A stretch of 64,000 nt of DNA, from contig CAJTLW010000003.1 of assembly GCA_910577515.1 (NCBI GenBank), positions 186,001-250,000 of the forward strand, read 5' to 3'. This DNA comes from an uncultured Vampirovibrio sp. (lineage in GTDB: Bacteria; Cyanobacteriota; Vampirovibrionia; Gastranaerophilales; Gastranaerophilaceae). Positions 54,580 to 63,569 of the stretch are shown here, one piece after another. Under the pieces are notes generated by a model. It did no database searches and was not told the DNA's origin. It worked only from the letters and a program-made list of their open reading frames with translations. Every line of letters begins with the position of its first letter. Position 1 is the stretch's first letter. Position numbers and translations under genes: made by a program.

Positions 54580-55460
54580 TGAATGCTGGAAAAACTGCAC
54601 TTGGAATTGATATTGGCGGAACGAAAATTTATGCAGCTATAGTAAATGAAAACGGCGAAATCCTTACCCCGCCTGCAAAATATAATACTCCAAAGACAGT
54701 AGAAGATATCAAAGAAACTCTTTCAAAAATTATTGCAGAAAGGTCAAATACTGCGTCAATAGTGGCTTTAGCAACAGCGGGCGCTGTAAATAATGACAAT
54801 ACAAAAATTTTAAGTTCAACCGCAAACATGCCAAATGGGTATTCTGAAATTGATTTCCAAAATTTATCCCCTAAATTACCCGTATTTGTTGAAAATGATG
54901 CTAATTGCGCAGCGTGGGCTGAACATACTGTAGGGGCGGCATCGGGCGCCAATCACTCAATTACGCTTACTTTAGGCACCGGCGTTGGCGGCGGCATCAT
55001 TGTTAACAATAACCTTTTGAAGGGAAAATCGGGCGCAGCGGGTGAAATGCACTTTAAAATGTCTATTGAACGCAAAAGGCCCTGTACCTGTGGTACTTTT
55101 GACTGCTTTGAATCTTATGTTTCTGGCAGGGGCTTGGCTTTAACCTATAAAGACATCCTAAACCGAAATTTGACAACGTATCAGATTGTAGAAAATGCTA
55201 AAAATGGTGACCCTGGGTGTATTTTAGCGCTAGACATTTGGCAAAGACACTTATCTGATGGGCTTATTGGACTAAATGATATTTTTGATACAGAAATTAT
55301 CGTGTTAAGCGGCTCTATGGCGCAATTTGTGGATGTTGAATATGTTCAAAACCTTGTCAACAAGGAAATTGTAACGACACCTGTTCAGGTGAAACAAGCA
55401 TCAGCAGGTAATTTCTCAGGTTTAATCGGTGCTTCTCTTCTTGCTTTAGATAAAATTTAG
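54579..55460 (+). CDS. nanK: ROK-family sugar kinase, probably N-acetylmannosamine kinase
   Basis: 293 residues. It opens ALGIDIGGTKIYAAIVNENG (phosphate-1). VFVENDANCAAWAEHTVGAA and ITLTLGTGVGGGIIVNN are the ROK Asn-Asp and glycine segments. GEMHFKM carries the sugar Glu-His, and RPCTCGTFDCFESYVSGRGL is the zinc-binding ROK signature. It phosphorylates a hexosamine with ATP. Its TAATG overlap with nanE makes ManNAc the likely substrate, though ROK enzymes for GlcNAc or glucose look similar. The sialic acid lyase nanA and a transporter are not in the window. Confidence 0.85.
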   Translation: MNAGKTALGIDIGGTKIYAAIVNENGEILTPPAKYNTPKTVEDIKETLSKIIAERSNTASIVALATAGAVNNDNTKILSSTANMPNGYSEIDFQNLSPKLPVFVENDANCAAWAEHTVGAASGANHSITLTLGTGVGGGIIVNNNLLKGKSGAAGEMHFKMSIERKRPCTCGTFDCFESYVSGRGLALTYKDILNRNLTTYQIVENAKNGDPGCILALDIWQRHLSDGLIGLNDIFDTEIIVLSGSMAQFVDVEYVQNLVNKEIVTTPVQVKQASAGNFSGLIGASLLALDKI

Positions 55461-55608
55461 ACTGTTTTTTATATTAAAGTGCCGAAAATTCCTTATTGTA
55501 TCTATATTTTGACCTTTTTAAACATGCAGAGCCCTTGTTATATGAGCCTATTTTAAAATACTACATTGTAATTTGCGCCTAAAACCCTTGCAATAAAAGA
55601 CTTTTTCG

Positions 55609-56316
55609 TTATTTTTTTGTGCCAAAAATTTTTCCTGCAATAATATCCTTTAAGGTAAAAATTTGATATCTTTTTTCAAAATTTCTTGCATCTCTTTCCA
55701 AGAAATTATGGTCGTATTGAATGCGCTTTATAGCCCTTGGAATAGGTGTATCAAAAGGCTTTATTTCAGGATAGTGTATGTATGCACTAAGGCATTTTTG
55801 TGCATATTTTCCATCTTTAGAATTCGGGCTAATCTGTCCCAATTCTTTTATTACAAAATCAAACCAGCCTATATCAAGGATTATATCTCGTTTTTCGCGT
55901 GCCACTTTTTCAAATTTGTCGGCTCCAATAAGCTGTGCTATGCTATAGAGCTGTTTTGTGTGTCTTAATTCGTGTGCAATCACGCCTTTTGGACCTTTTG
56001 AGACCGCCAAACTTATTGCTAATCGGACATCTTCATTTGGCAAATACATTTTACAGCTTGATAAATCTGTGCCTCCTGCCTCATACGGAAACATGGGTCT
56101 GAAAACGATTTGGGGCTTTATGCTTTCAGGCATTTTCATATCTTGCCAAACTTCATCTGCCATACTTAAAACCTTCTTTTGCAGCTCTGTTTGTGGCTTT
56201 TGAAGCTCAAGAACATCCTCTATGCTTCTCATTAGTATGGAAGCGGATATTTTATCTTCAATTTTCCTTGTAGGTATTGTGTTTTGAACCCCTGACGCTA
56301 TTTTGTTTATATTCAT
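55609..56316 (-). CDS. Putative zinc-dependent metallopeptidase (HExxH)
   Basis: 235 residues, family not recognised. GPKGVIAHELRHTKQLYSI (about 128) has the HExxH zincin motif; a Glu in FLERDARNFEKRYQIF (about 208) may be the third zinc ligand. There is no Sec signal or membrane helix. The first residues MNINKIASGVQNTIPTRKIE are polar, like other signal-less proteins of the window. The substrate is unknown; non-catalytic use of the fold is possible. It is 54 bases after rsmG on the same strand. Confidence 0.6.
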   Translation of the reverse strand: MNINKIASGVQNTIPTRKIEDKISASILMRSIEDVLELQKPQTELQKKVLSMADEVWQDMKMPESIKPQIVFRPMFPYEAGGTDLSSCKMYLPNEDVRLAISLAVSKGPKGVIAHELRHTKQLYSIAQLIGADKFEKVAREKRDIILDIGWFDFVIKELGQISPNSKDGKYAQKCLSAYIHYPEIKPFDTPIPRAIKRIQYDHNFLERDARNFEKRYQIFTLKDIIAGKIFGTKK

Positions 56317-56370
56317 ATTTTTTTAAAACATATACAAAAATAAAATTGTCTTATCTAAAAAAGAAGATAT

Positions 56371-57027
56371 CTACATTTCAAATATCGCAAGGTTTCTTGT
56401 GTGTTCAACGTCAACAGGAAGACTGTAAGGCACAATTTTTGGTACTTTCAGATTTTTATTGGCTGCTAAAACCTCGCCAATTTCATCTTCAACACCCTTT
56501 GCCTTATAAAAAACTATTCTGCCATCCTGTAAGGTGTGCCTTTTAGCTAAAGGAAAAATATCTTTAATCTTGCCGACCGCCCGAAATGTAGTGATATCAG
56601 CGTTTATACGGGGAATTTCTTCAGCCCTTCCATATAAAACATTAAGATTGTGAAGCTTTAAATTTTCTTTCGCAAGCTCCAGAAATTTTGTCTTTTTTTG
56701 CCTTGAATCATTAGCAAACACTGTTAAATTTGGAAATGCTATTGCAAGGATAACGCTTGGAAACCCGCCTCCTGTACCAATATCAAGGAGTTTTGCCCCT
56801 TTTTTCAACTTTGCAAAATCATCCCATAAATTAATTGCAAGGCTGTCACAGACGTGCTTTTCAAATAAATTTGAAACTTCATTTCTGCTCATCAAATTTG
56901 TATGAGAATTGTAATCTATAAAAATTTCGCTCCACTTATTAAAAGCTAAAATCTGTTCAGAGCCTAGCTCAAGCCCAAATTTTTTTTCAAGAATTTCTAT
57001 TCTTTTTTTATCTAAAAAATCACTCAT
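56371..57027 (-). CDS. rsmG: 16S rRNA (guanine527-N7)-methyltransferase
   Basis: 218 residues. SAM-binding motif I is AKLLDIGTGGGFPSVILAIA, preceded by FEKHVCDSLAINLWDDF. VFANDSRQKKTKFLELAKEN and ITTFRAVGKIKDIFPLAKRH complete the GidB core. The end is VDVEHTRNLAIFEM. It methylates G527 of 16S rRNA; loss gives low-level streptomycin resistance in other bacteria. Its start overlaps the stop of the ATPase-TPR gene by eight bases, so the two are translationally coupled. Confidence 0.95.
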   Translation of the reverse strand: MSDFLDKKRIEILEKKFGLELGSEQILAFNKWSEIFIDYNSHTNLMSRNEVSNLFEKHVCDSLAINLWDDFAKLKKGAKLLDIGTGGGFPSVILAIAFPNLTVFANDSRQKKTKFLELAKENLKLHNLNVLYGRAEEIPRINADITTFRAVGKIKDIFPLAKRHTLQDGRIVFYKAKGVEDEIGEVLAANKNLKVPKIVPYSLPVDVEHTRNLAIFEM

Positions 57028-59434
57028 ATTCTTTTAAAATCCCTTCAAATTCAGGGGTTTCCATCTTGATTTTCATATCGTTGATGCGGACTGTTATTCT
57101 TTCTTTATTTTCTTCTGAAATGCTTTCCCCAAGAGCCTTTCTGGCTTCAAGATAATGTCTTAATGCTGAAGCGTTTTTTCTTGAATTATAGTAATAATCG
57201 CCAATTTCAAGGTGTGATAATGCTAGTTTAAAATTATCATTGACTTTTTGAGCGGCATTAAGAGCTAAATTTAAGTATTCAAGTGCCTTTTCGGCATCTA
57301 TACCTTTGAAAATTGCTGCTAATTGCTTGCATATAGTATATACGCCAGTTTGATTATTGTTTTTTAAATCGGTATCAAGTGCTAAAATTAAATTTTCTGT
57401 TGCGTTTTCACGGCTTTGTTCATCTCCGGTTTCATTCCAAATTTCATTATAAATCATCCCCATATTGGCGTATGAGGCTGATAAAAACCCACTGCTTCCT
57501 TCTATATCAGAATTTTCAACGCTTTTTTTGTAATATTCAAGCGCTTTTTCAGGGTTCTGTCCATCATCATATAAAACCGCTGTTCTGTAATAAATTTCTG
57601 ATAATAAAACTCTATCCCCGCCTTCTTTTTTGGCAAAGTTAAGTGCCGTTTTGTAATGTTCAAGCGCCTCTTTAAAGTTGTTTTCCATTTCGTAAATTTC
57701 CCCGAGTGCCAAACACCCTTTAGCAGCGCCAGTTTTATCATTTTCTTTGCTTAAATTCACAGCTTCATTTAGTGTATTTTTTGCTTTTTCAAGCCTGTAT
57801 AATTTTTTATATAAATCAGCTTCTAATAGCTTTATATCAATGGTTCCTGTGATGTCAGAATATGTTTTGCAAATTTCTTTTGCAAAATCATAGTTTTTAA
57901 GTGCATTTTCAAAATCATTAATTTTTATATAGTTTTTGGCTAATTTTATATAAATTTCTTTTAAATTTCCGTCTTGTTTTTTATCTGAAACTGTTTCTAA
58001 ATAAGCCTTTAAGACCTGAATGGCGCTGGTAAAATCAAAATTTTGTTCAAAATTTTCAGCCTCAGCAAGAATTTCCTTATTTACTTTAGCTTGAAGCCCT
58101 TGTATTACTTGCTTCTTAGCCGCTTCTTTTTTGTCTTTTCTAAACTTTTCAACAAGAGCGCGTTCTTCTTCGCTCAAAATTTCTTCACCCAAAAGCGGCT
58201 CTGCAGGCTCATTTTGTTCTGTTTCTTTATGAATTCCCTGAAACCCGTTTTTTCTCAATTGTTCAAGCTTGCTAAACCATGGCATAGGAGTGTTTTGCGA
58301 TTGTTTAAGATATGAAAATGTGCTTCCTGCAAAGCTTTGAGGTGAATTAATGCTTGGAATTTTAGTTTTTACAAATTCAATTTGTTTTCTGATACTTTCC
58401 CTTGAAAGCCTTAAAAGCCTTTCTTTAGGGCTTTTTGATAGTTCATTTTCATAAATTTTTATTAAATTTTTATAATTATCAACCCGCTCGCCAATTGAAA
58501 GATTAGAGAGAAAATACTGTTTCAGGTAATCTTTAAGATAGATTTCATCATCAAATTTTGAAATAAGCATTTTTCGATTTAGATAATTTATTAAAGAAAC
58601 ATCTCCCAAGCCGTAATGTTCTATAAAAGCTATTTTTACAGAATGGTTAAGGCATGCCATATTTTGTAAAAACGGCACATAAACAGGCGGCACAAGAGAA
58701 ACAACCTTTGAAATAAGAAAATCTTCAAATTCCAGATTTCTTTTTTTATAATCTTCCATAAATTCTTTTAAGGTTGAATTTACGGTTATAATGTACCTTA
58801 ATGCCATTTTTAAATATAGTTCATACCCTTTTGTTGCATTATAAAATTCATCTATATCATTGTCGTCAAAGACTTTAAGGGCATCTTCTGTTTTTAGTTT
58901 AAAAGTAAAATAATCATTAACAGGAATTTCTATAACTTCAAAATTTAAACCCTTTTCTTCAAAAAATTCAGTGTTTAAAAACCTTGAAATAAGAATTAAT
59001 TTAACATTTTCATATTTGCCAAGGTGTGCCAGAAAATCCATAATCTCTGAATTTGTGGAAATAACATCAAAATTATCAATAACAATAAGGCTTTTTTTCT
59101 CAAGATTTTTGAAATAAAAACTTACCTTTTGGGCAAAATTATCGGATAAACCCTTTTTTAAATTTATTTTTTTGCTGATAGAGTAATATCTTAACGTGTC
59201 GTAAAAACCTAGCAAAAAATCATCAATAACGCTGTTTTCAAAACAAAGATGCCTAAATAAAAGAGTATCTTCATCAAGTTTTTCCATTGCTTTATTTACG
59301 ATTTCGCTTTTGCCGCAACCCTGAAAACCGGCCATATATAATATATCAACCTTGGGTAAGCCGGATTGGGAATTTATAAAGCCTTCAATTTTATTTAGGA
59401 TACTACTGTTAAATTTTGTAAAATTTTCATCCAT
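57020..59434 (-). CDS. STAND-like ATPase with C-terminal TPR repeats
   Basis: 804 residues. The P-loop is VDILYMAGFQGCGKSEIVNK (about 29), Walker B is KKSLIVIDNFDVIST and a sensor strand is VKLILISRFLNTEF. A helical region (about 190-400) follows with winged-helix-like VKIAFIEHYGLGDVSLINYL. From about residue 445 there are seven or so TPR units, such as AKNYIKINDFENALKNYDFA, LGEIYEMENNFKEALEHYKT and TAVLYDDGQNPEKALEYYKK. This matches signal-transduction ATPases that switch on ligand binding to the TPR part. No membrane segment. Coupling to rsmG suggests a basic cell role and not defence, but that is uncertain. Confidence 0.7.
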   Translation of the reverse strand: MDENFTKFNSSILNKIEGFINSQSGLPKVDILYMAGFQGCGKSEIVNKAMEKLDEDTLLFRHLCFENSVIDDFLLGFYDTLRYYSISKKINLKKGLSDNFAQKVSFYFKNLEKKSLIVIDNFDVISTNSEIMDFLAHLGKYENVKLILISRFLNTEFFEEKGLNFEVIEIPVNDYFTFKLKTEDALKVFDDNDIDEFYNATKGYELYLKMALRYIITVNSTLKEFMEDYKKRNLEFEDFLISKVVSLVPPVYVPFLQNMACLNHSVKIAFIEHYGLGDVSLINYLNRKMLISKFDDEIYLKDYLKQYFLSNLSIGERVDNYKNLIKIYENELSKSPKERLLRLSRESIRKQIEFVKTKIPSINSPQSFAGSTFSYLKQSQNTPMPWFSKLEQLRKNGFQGIHKETEQNEPAEPLLGEEILSEEERALVEKFRKDKKEAAKKQVIQGLQAKVNKEILAEAENFEQNFDFTSAIQVLKAYLETVSDKKQDGNLKEIYIKLAKNYIKINDFENALKNYDFAKEICKTYSDITGTIDIKLLEADLYKKLYRLEKAKNTLNEAVNLSKENDKTGAAKGCLALGEIYEMENNFKEALEHYKTALNFAKKEGGDRVLLSEIYYRTAVLYDDGQNPEKALEYYKKSVENSDIEGSSGFLSASYANMGMIYNEIWNETGDEQSRENATENLILALDTDLKNNNQTGVYTICKQLAAIFKGIDAEKALEYLNLALNAAQKVNDNFKLALSHLEIGDYYYNSRKNASALRHYLEARKALGESISEENKERITVRINDMKIKMETPEFEGILKEYE

Positions 59435-59601
59435 ATATTATAATTCTACAACAATTTTGCAAAATTTACCGAAAATGTTAATCTTATTGTGTTGTGTTTT
59501 GTTAAACAATGTAAATTTTTTTAATTTTTATATTTTTGAATGACAAAAAAATAGTTTTACATTTGTTTATTTACATGTGTTAGTTTCGGAAAAATCGTTT
59601 A

Positions 59602-60834
59602 ATGGCGTTATCTGTAAATCAAAATATCAATAAATCACAGATATTCGGGGGTGTTTCTTCGCTAAACGCCGCCTATATGAATAATTCCAATGCCCATACG
59701 CAGGCTCAAACAAGCCCTGCTGCGCAAAATACTTCTATGCAGGCGCAAATAGCTGCACCTCTTAATACTACGCAAGGGTACGCACCTGAATTAAAGCAAG
59801 GAAATACACCTGTTTCTACCCCTGCATCAGCTTATATGCCAGGAGTTGGCACCGTTCCTTCGGGATACTTTTTAGAAGGCGAAGGGCATCATGGAAGCGA
59901 AGATCACATCATTAAAAAGACGCCTTTAACAGGTGCAAGAATTGTTGCGGATAAACTTACGAAAGATATATTTACTTATGCGCCAAAAGGCATGCAAGGT
60001 TCAAGAAACAGTAATTTCTATGAATATTTGTCTTTGGGCATGATACCTTATATAGTAGGCTCTGCCACAATGATTGCAACCACTGTTGCTGCTACAAAAT
60101 TCTTTAACCCGAATGACGCTAAAGCCTCAAAAATGATAGGCAAAGGCGCTGCTTTGGGTGTTGCTTTTTATGCTGTTATGAAGTGGCTTGGCGGAAAGGC
60201 TATAGAAAAAGGCACAGAGGCTTTAACCGGCGTAGATATGGCCATGCCGTATAAAAAAGTAATCAGTGAACTTCCCGAAAACGGCAAGGAAAAAGTTTCA
60301 ACAGAATTTCACAGAGTATTTGAAAGTATTGATTTCCCAAGATGGGATTTAATTAATAAACAAGGCGAAGAAAACGGAAACAGATACGAATATTACGATA
60401 AAATTGCAAAAGATAAACTTGGATGTGATGAGCCTTTAAATGCTCCAGACCAGGTTGTTCAGCCTTTAATTAAGCAGGCTTTAACAAAAGCAATGGCTGC
60501 AAAGAGTATTTCTTCATTCTTGTGGGCTGCTGTTGGTGTTGCAATCGCTGCACAGAAGGATTTTGCCAATCTGATGACTTATCCTGGCGGAAAGCCCAAA
60601 TTTACAAAAATGTTAAAAGATTTACCTTTAGATTTTGCAAGAACATTAAAAGATGCAGCCAAATCCCTTTGGAAAGGCAGTTCTGTTTCATCTAAGATTG
60701 TTGGCAGGGGGCTTATTATAGGTGCTGCAGCATCTACTGTTCTTGGCCTTATAAATGTTAAACGCGGTTATAAAGTGGATAAACGGCCATCTAAGAGCCA
60801 AATTGATTATAAAAAAGATTATGTGGAGAATTAA
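59602..60834 (+). CDS. Multi-helix membrane protein of unknown function
   Basis: 410 residues, not recognised. About 130 polar residues (MALSVNQNINKSQIFGGVSS and Ala/Gln/Thr-rich stretches) precede hydrophobic segments LGMIPYIVGSATMIATTVAA (about 149), GKGAALGVAFYAVMKWLG (about 180), SSFLWAAVGVAIAAQ (about 305) and GLIIGAAASTVLGLINV (about 372), followed by KRGYKVDKRPSKSQ. The pattern of a polar tail, then helix plus basic residues, echoes the smaller membrane proteins of the window. TAATG overlaps it with the next gene by one base. No clear ribosome site; a TTAAACAATGTAA box lies about 88 bases upstream. Confidence 0.55.
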   Translation: MALSVNQNINKSQIFGGVSSLNAAYMNNSNAHTQAQTSPAAQNTSMQAQIAAPLNTTQGYAPELKQGNTPVSTPASAYMPGVGTVPSGYFLEGEGHHGSEDHIIKKTPLTGARIVADKLTKDIFTYAPKGMQGSRNSNFYEYLSLGMIPYIVGSATMIATTVAATKFFNPNDAKASKMIGKGAALGVAFYAVMKWLGGKAIEKGTEALTGVDMAMPYKKVISELPENGKEKVSTEFHRVFESIDFPRWDLINKQGEENGNRYEYYDKIAKDKLGCDEPLNAPDQVVQPLIKQALTKAMAAKSISSFLWAAVGVAIAAQKDFANLMTYPGGKPKFTKMLKDLPLDFARTLKDAAKSLWKGSSVSSKIVGRGLIIGAAASTVLGLINVKRGYKVDKRPSKSQIDYKKDYVEN

Positions 60835-63569
60835 TGATAAACAATTCCTCTAATAATGTGAATATGCAAGCTTATGAGCAAAAATTGTTTGAGCATTTTT
60901 TCAATAATTCTCATACAAAAACTGCTCTTAATCCTAAAGGCCATCTTGTTCATGAAAATCCTATACAGGCTGCCGGCTCTGCAGTAACGGATTTAGGAAA
61001 AGATGTTGTAAATCTGACAAAAGCTCTTAAGGACGGTGAAAGCAATGATGCATCTTTGGGCAGAATGAATGATTTGGGCTTAAAGCTTGGTGCGGTTGGA
61101 ATTGCAAGTTATCTTTTAACAAGGAAATCTTCCCCAAAAGCCAAATTAATGGAATTTGCAGGGGCCGGTGTTTTCCTTTCTATGATGAGCTTATGGCAGA
61201 AGGTATTTATTGCTGCACCTATTAAAGCACGTTTTGGTATTGATATAAATCAAAAATACGTTGATTCTATGGGCAGAAAGAAAGAATTACTTCTTGATAA
61301 CCAGTATATTCCTGCTTTAGAAACAGATGAAGAATTAGATAAACTTGCTGATAATTTGAACCTTCCAAAAGATATGGAATACAGAAGGGAATACGCCAAA
61401 GAGTTAAGAAGAAAAATCGGCTTGCAGGGCAGAACCTTAAATATGCTGACTGTAGGTGTTGCAACCCCTGTTTTAACGGCTTTGATTTGTAATCAAATTG
61501 AAAAATATGCTGACGGTGCCATCATAAAGCAGGGTGTAAAATCAGCCGAAGACAAAGCTAAAAATTTCTCTAAAATTATGGAAAGAAAAGCTTCTAATCC
61601 TTTATTTGACAGAGATACAGGTTCAAAAATTATAAAACAACTTTCTAAAAATACAGACAATGTTGATGATAAATTCTTCGCAAAATTGGCTGATGCTTTT
61701 AATCCTGTAACTGCAGTTGAAGATGGTAAAATTTCAGCTAAAATGCCTGATTTAATGCCAAAACTTAAAGCTGACCTTGAAGCGTTATTTGCAGGCTCTA
61801 TTGATGAAAAAACCGCAGTCTCTGATATATTTGAATTATTCAAAACGCATTCAAAAGAAGACGGAGACGCTCTTATTATAAAAGCTTTTGATGCTTCAAC
61901 TTCAGGCACAAGGGAAGTAAGAATTTCAAAAGACAATTTACGCCAGGCTTTAGATGAAACAATACAAGGTGTAAAAGAAGGCAAAGTAGCTTATACAGGT
62001 GATGGTATTCTTGAAGCTTTAAAGCAAAACGAAAACCTTATTGTTACATTCAATGCAAAAACCATCGGAAGCGAAGCGCTTGAAGCACTCAAAAAATCTT
62101 ATATCCAAAGTTGTCTGGATAATTTGGATGAACAAAGAACAATTCCCCAAATAATTGAAAGTATTGAACAAGGAAAAGAAGCTGCATTTAATGCTATGAA
62201 ACAAAATGCGGGCGATACTCTTTCAGGGGTTGAAGTTCAAAAACATTTGTCCGCCCTTCCTTATGAATTTTTGGATGATAAAACAGGCGTATTCAATAGC
62301 TTTATTCAGGATGGAAAGAAGAAATTTGCTCCAGCCTTTATGCAAAAGGTTGAAGAAAATTATAAAACCGCAAGAAAGATAGGTGCTTCACTTGCAACAG
62401 TTGAAGATGCGCTAAAATCAATGGATAATGCCTTTGGTAAGGAATATTTCAATATTGTTGAATGTGTGTTTGATGTTGCGAAACCTGATATGAAAACACT
62501 TAATCTCATGAGAAATAATTCCGAATACGCTGCTGAATATTTACAGGAAACTATCAAAAATATTGCGTCAGACCCCGAAAAATATACGCAATTGCTTCAA
62601 AAACTTGCAAAATCACCCGCCGTGGATGAAGCAAGAAGAACTGAAATTCTTAAAAATTTAATTAATAGTTCAAACGCTGCTTTGCATGATGTTTCAGCAG
62701 AACTTGACCCGGCGCTTAAAACTTTGTATGAAATGTCAAACTTTACACTGAGCCGCTCTTATGGCATTGTAGCTGATATTGATAAATATATGCTTGAAGC
62801 ATTTCCTGGTATTGATGCAACCAAAAACAGAATATTCCTTGCTGCTGATTTAGAAAAAAGAATTCAAGACGGCACATTAAAACAACAGTGGGATGCTCTT
62901 CAGGCTAAAAGTGCTGTTTCAGAAAGCTTTGAACGTTTTGTAAGTGATGCAAGAAAGATTATGCATAAATCTACACCTTCTGATTTTGCAAATACAAATT
63001 ATATCCACGGAAACGGTGCATATTATAAGAGATTAAATGACATGTTATTTAATCAGCCCTTAAGTGCCGAAACTACAAAAATCATTAGCGGAACAGAAGG
63101 GCTAGCCTCAAGTATTGATGAAACAAGAGGAGGCCTAATGGCAATTGGTTCACGCGGTTTTGCGCATAAGAAAATTGCAGGCGATGCTCTTGCTGTTGCG
63201 GATTATGTAAATAGTGCAAATACTTTAGTTAAAAAAGCATGGGATGAAAAAGGCAAAGAATTTTTCACGGTTTGTGATGAAATTGCCGTAGATAATGGTA
63301 TAATTAAAAAAGCATTTGAAACAACTTTACTTCAACCCGATTCAATTAAATATCAAAAAGTCGGCAAATCCCTAAAAGATTTTGCGTTTGAAAATGCAGG
63401 TCAAAAATATAATTCTAAAGTTTGGATGAGAATTTTCTTGCCGGTTGCAGGAGTTCTTGCAGGTGTGACGTTGTTATCGCAAATTTTCATCGGCAAGAAA
63501 AACAAAGACCAGCATTTGTATATGGAAAAACAACAGCATTCAGGAGCAGTAAATGGAAATAGGCAATAA
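60834..63569 (+). CDS. Large membrane-anchored helical protein of unknown function
   Basis: 911 residues, not recognised. The start is polar (MINNSSNNVNMQAYEQKLFE). Hydrophobic segments lie at about 83-98 (LGLKLGAVGIASYLLT), 110-125 (FAGAGVFLSMMSLWQ), 205-220 (TVGVATPVLTALICN) and 875-893 (FLPVAGVLAGVTLLSQIFI), the last near the end. The 650 residues between are soluble-looking and mostly helical with no known motif (for example YTQLLQKLAKSPAVDEARRT). The protein could place a large domain on one side of the membrane. Its stop overlaps the amylase start by 17 bases, and its start overlaps the previous gene. Confidence 0.55.
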   Translation: MINNSSNNVNMQAYEQKLFEHFFNNSHTKTALNPKGHLVHENPIQAAGSAVTDLGKDVVNLTKALKDGESNDASLGRMNDLGLKLGAVGIASYLLTRKSSPKAKLMEFAGAGVFLSMMSLWQKVFIAAPIKARFGIDINQKYVDSMGRKKELLLDNQYIPALETDEELDKLADNLNLPKDMEYRREYAKELRRKIGLQGRTLNMLTVGVATPVLTALICNQIEKYADGAIIKQGVKSAEDKAKNFSKIMERKASNPLFDRDTGSKIIKQLSKNTDNVDDKFFAKLADAFNPVTAVEDGKISAKMPDLMPKLKADLEALFAGSIDEKTAVSDIFELFKTHSKEDGDALIIKAFDASTSGTREVRISKDNLRQALDETIQGVKEGKVAYTGDGILEALKQNENLIVTFNAKTIGSEALEALKKSYIQSCLDNLDEQRTIPQIIESIEQGKEAAFNAMKQNAGDTLSGVEVQKHLSALPYEFLDDKTGVFNSFIQDGKKKFAPAFMQKVEENYKTARKIGASLATVEDALKSMDNAFGKEYFNIVECVFDVAKPDMKTLNLMRNNSEYAAEYLQETIKNIASDPEKYTQLLQKLAKSPAVDEARRTEILKNLINSSNAALHDVSAELDPALKTLYEMSNFTLSRSYGIVADIDKYMLEAFPGIDATKNRIFLAADLEKRIQDGTLKQQWDALQAKSAVSESFERFVSDARKIMHKSTPSDFANTNYIHGNGAYYKRLNDMLFNQPLSAETTKIISGTEGLASSIDETRGGLMAIGSRGFAHKKIAGDALAVADYVNSANTLVKKAWDEKGKEFFTVCDEIAVDNGIIKKAFETTLLQPDSIKYQKVGKSLKDFAFENAGQKYNSKVWMRIFLPVAGVLAGVTLLSQIFIGKKNKDQHLYMEKQQHSGAVNGNRQ

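Noticed and set aside
55461..55608. Gap after nanK as a terminator or small RNA
   Set aside because: No stable stem with a U-tract was found; only AT-rich sequence is seen.
57020..59434. STAND-like ATPase as an anti-phage defence gene
   Set aside because: It is coupled to rsmG in a housekeeping setting, with no nuclease or membrane effector domain visible.
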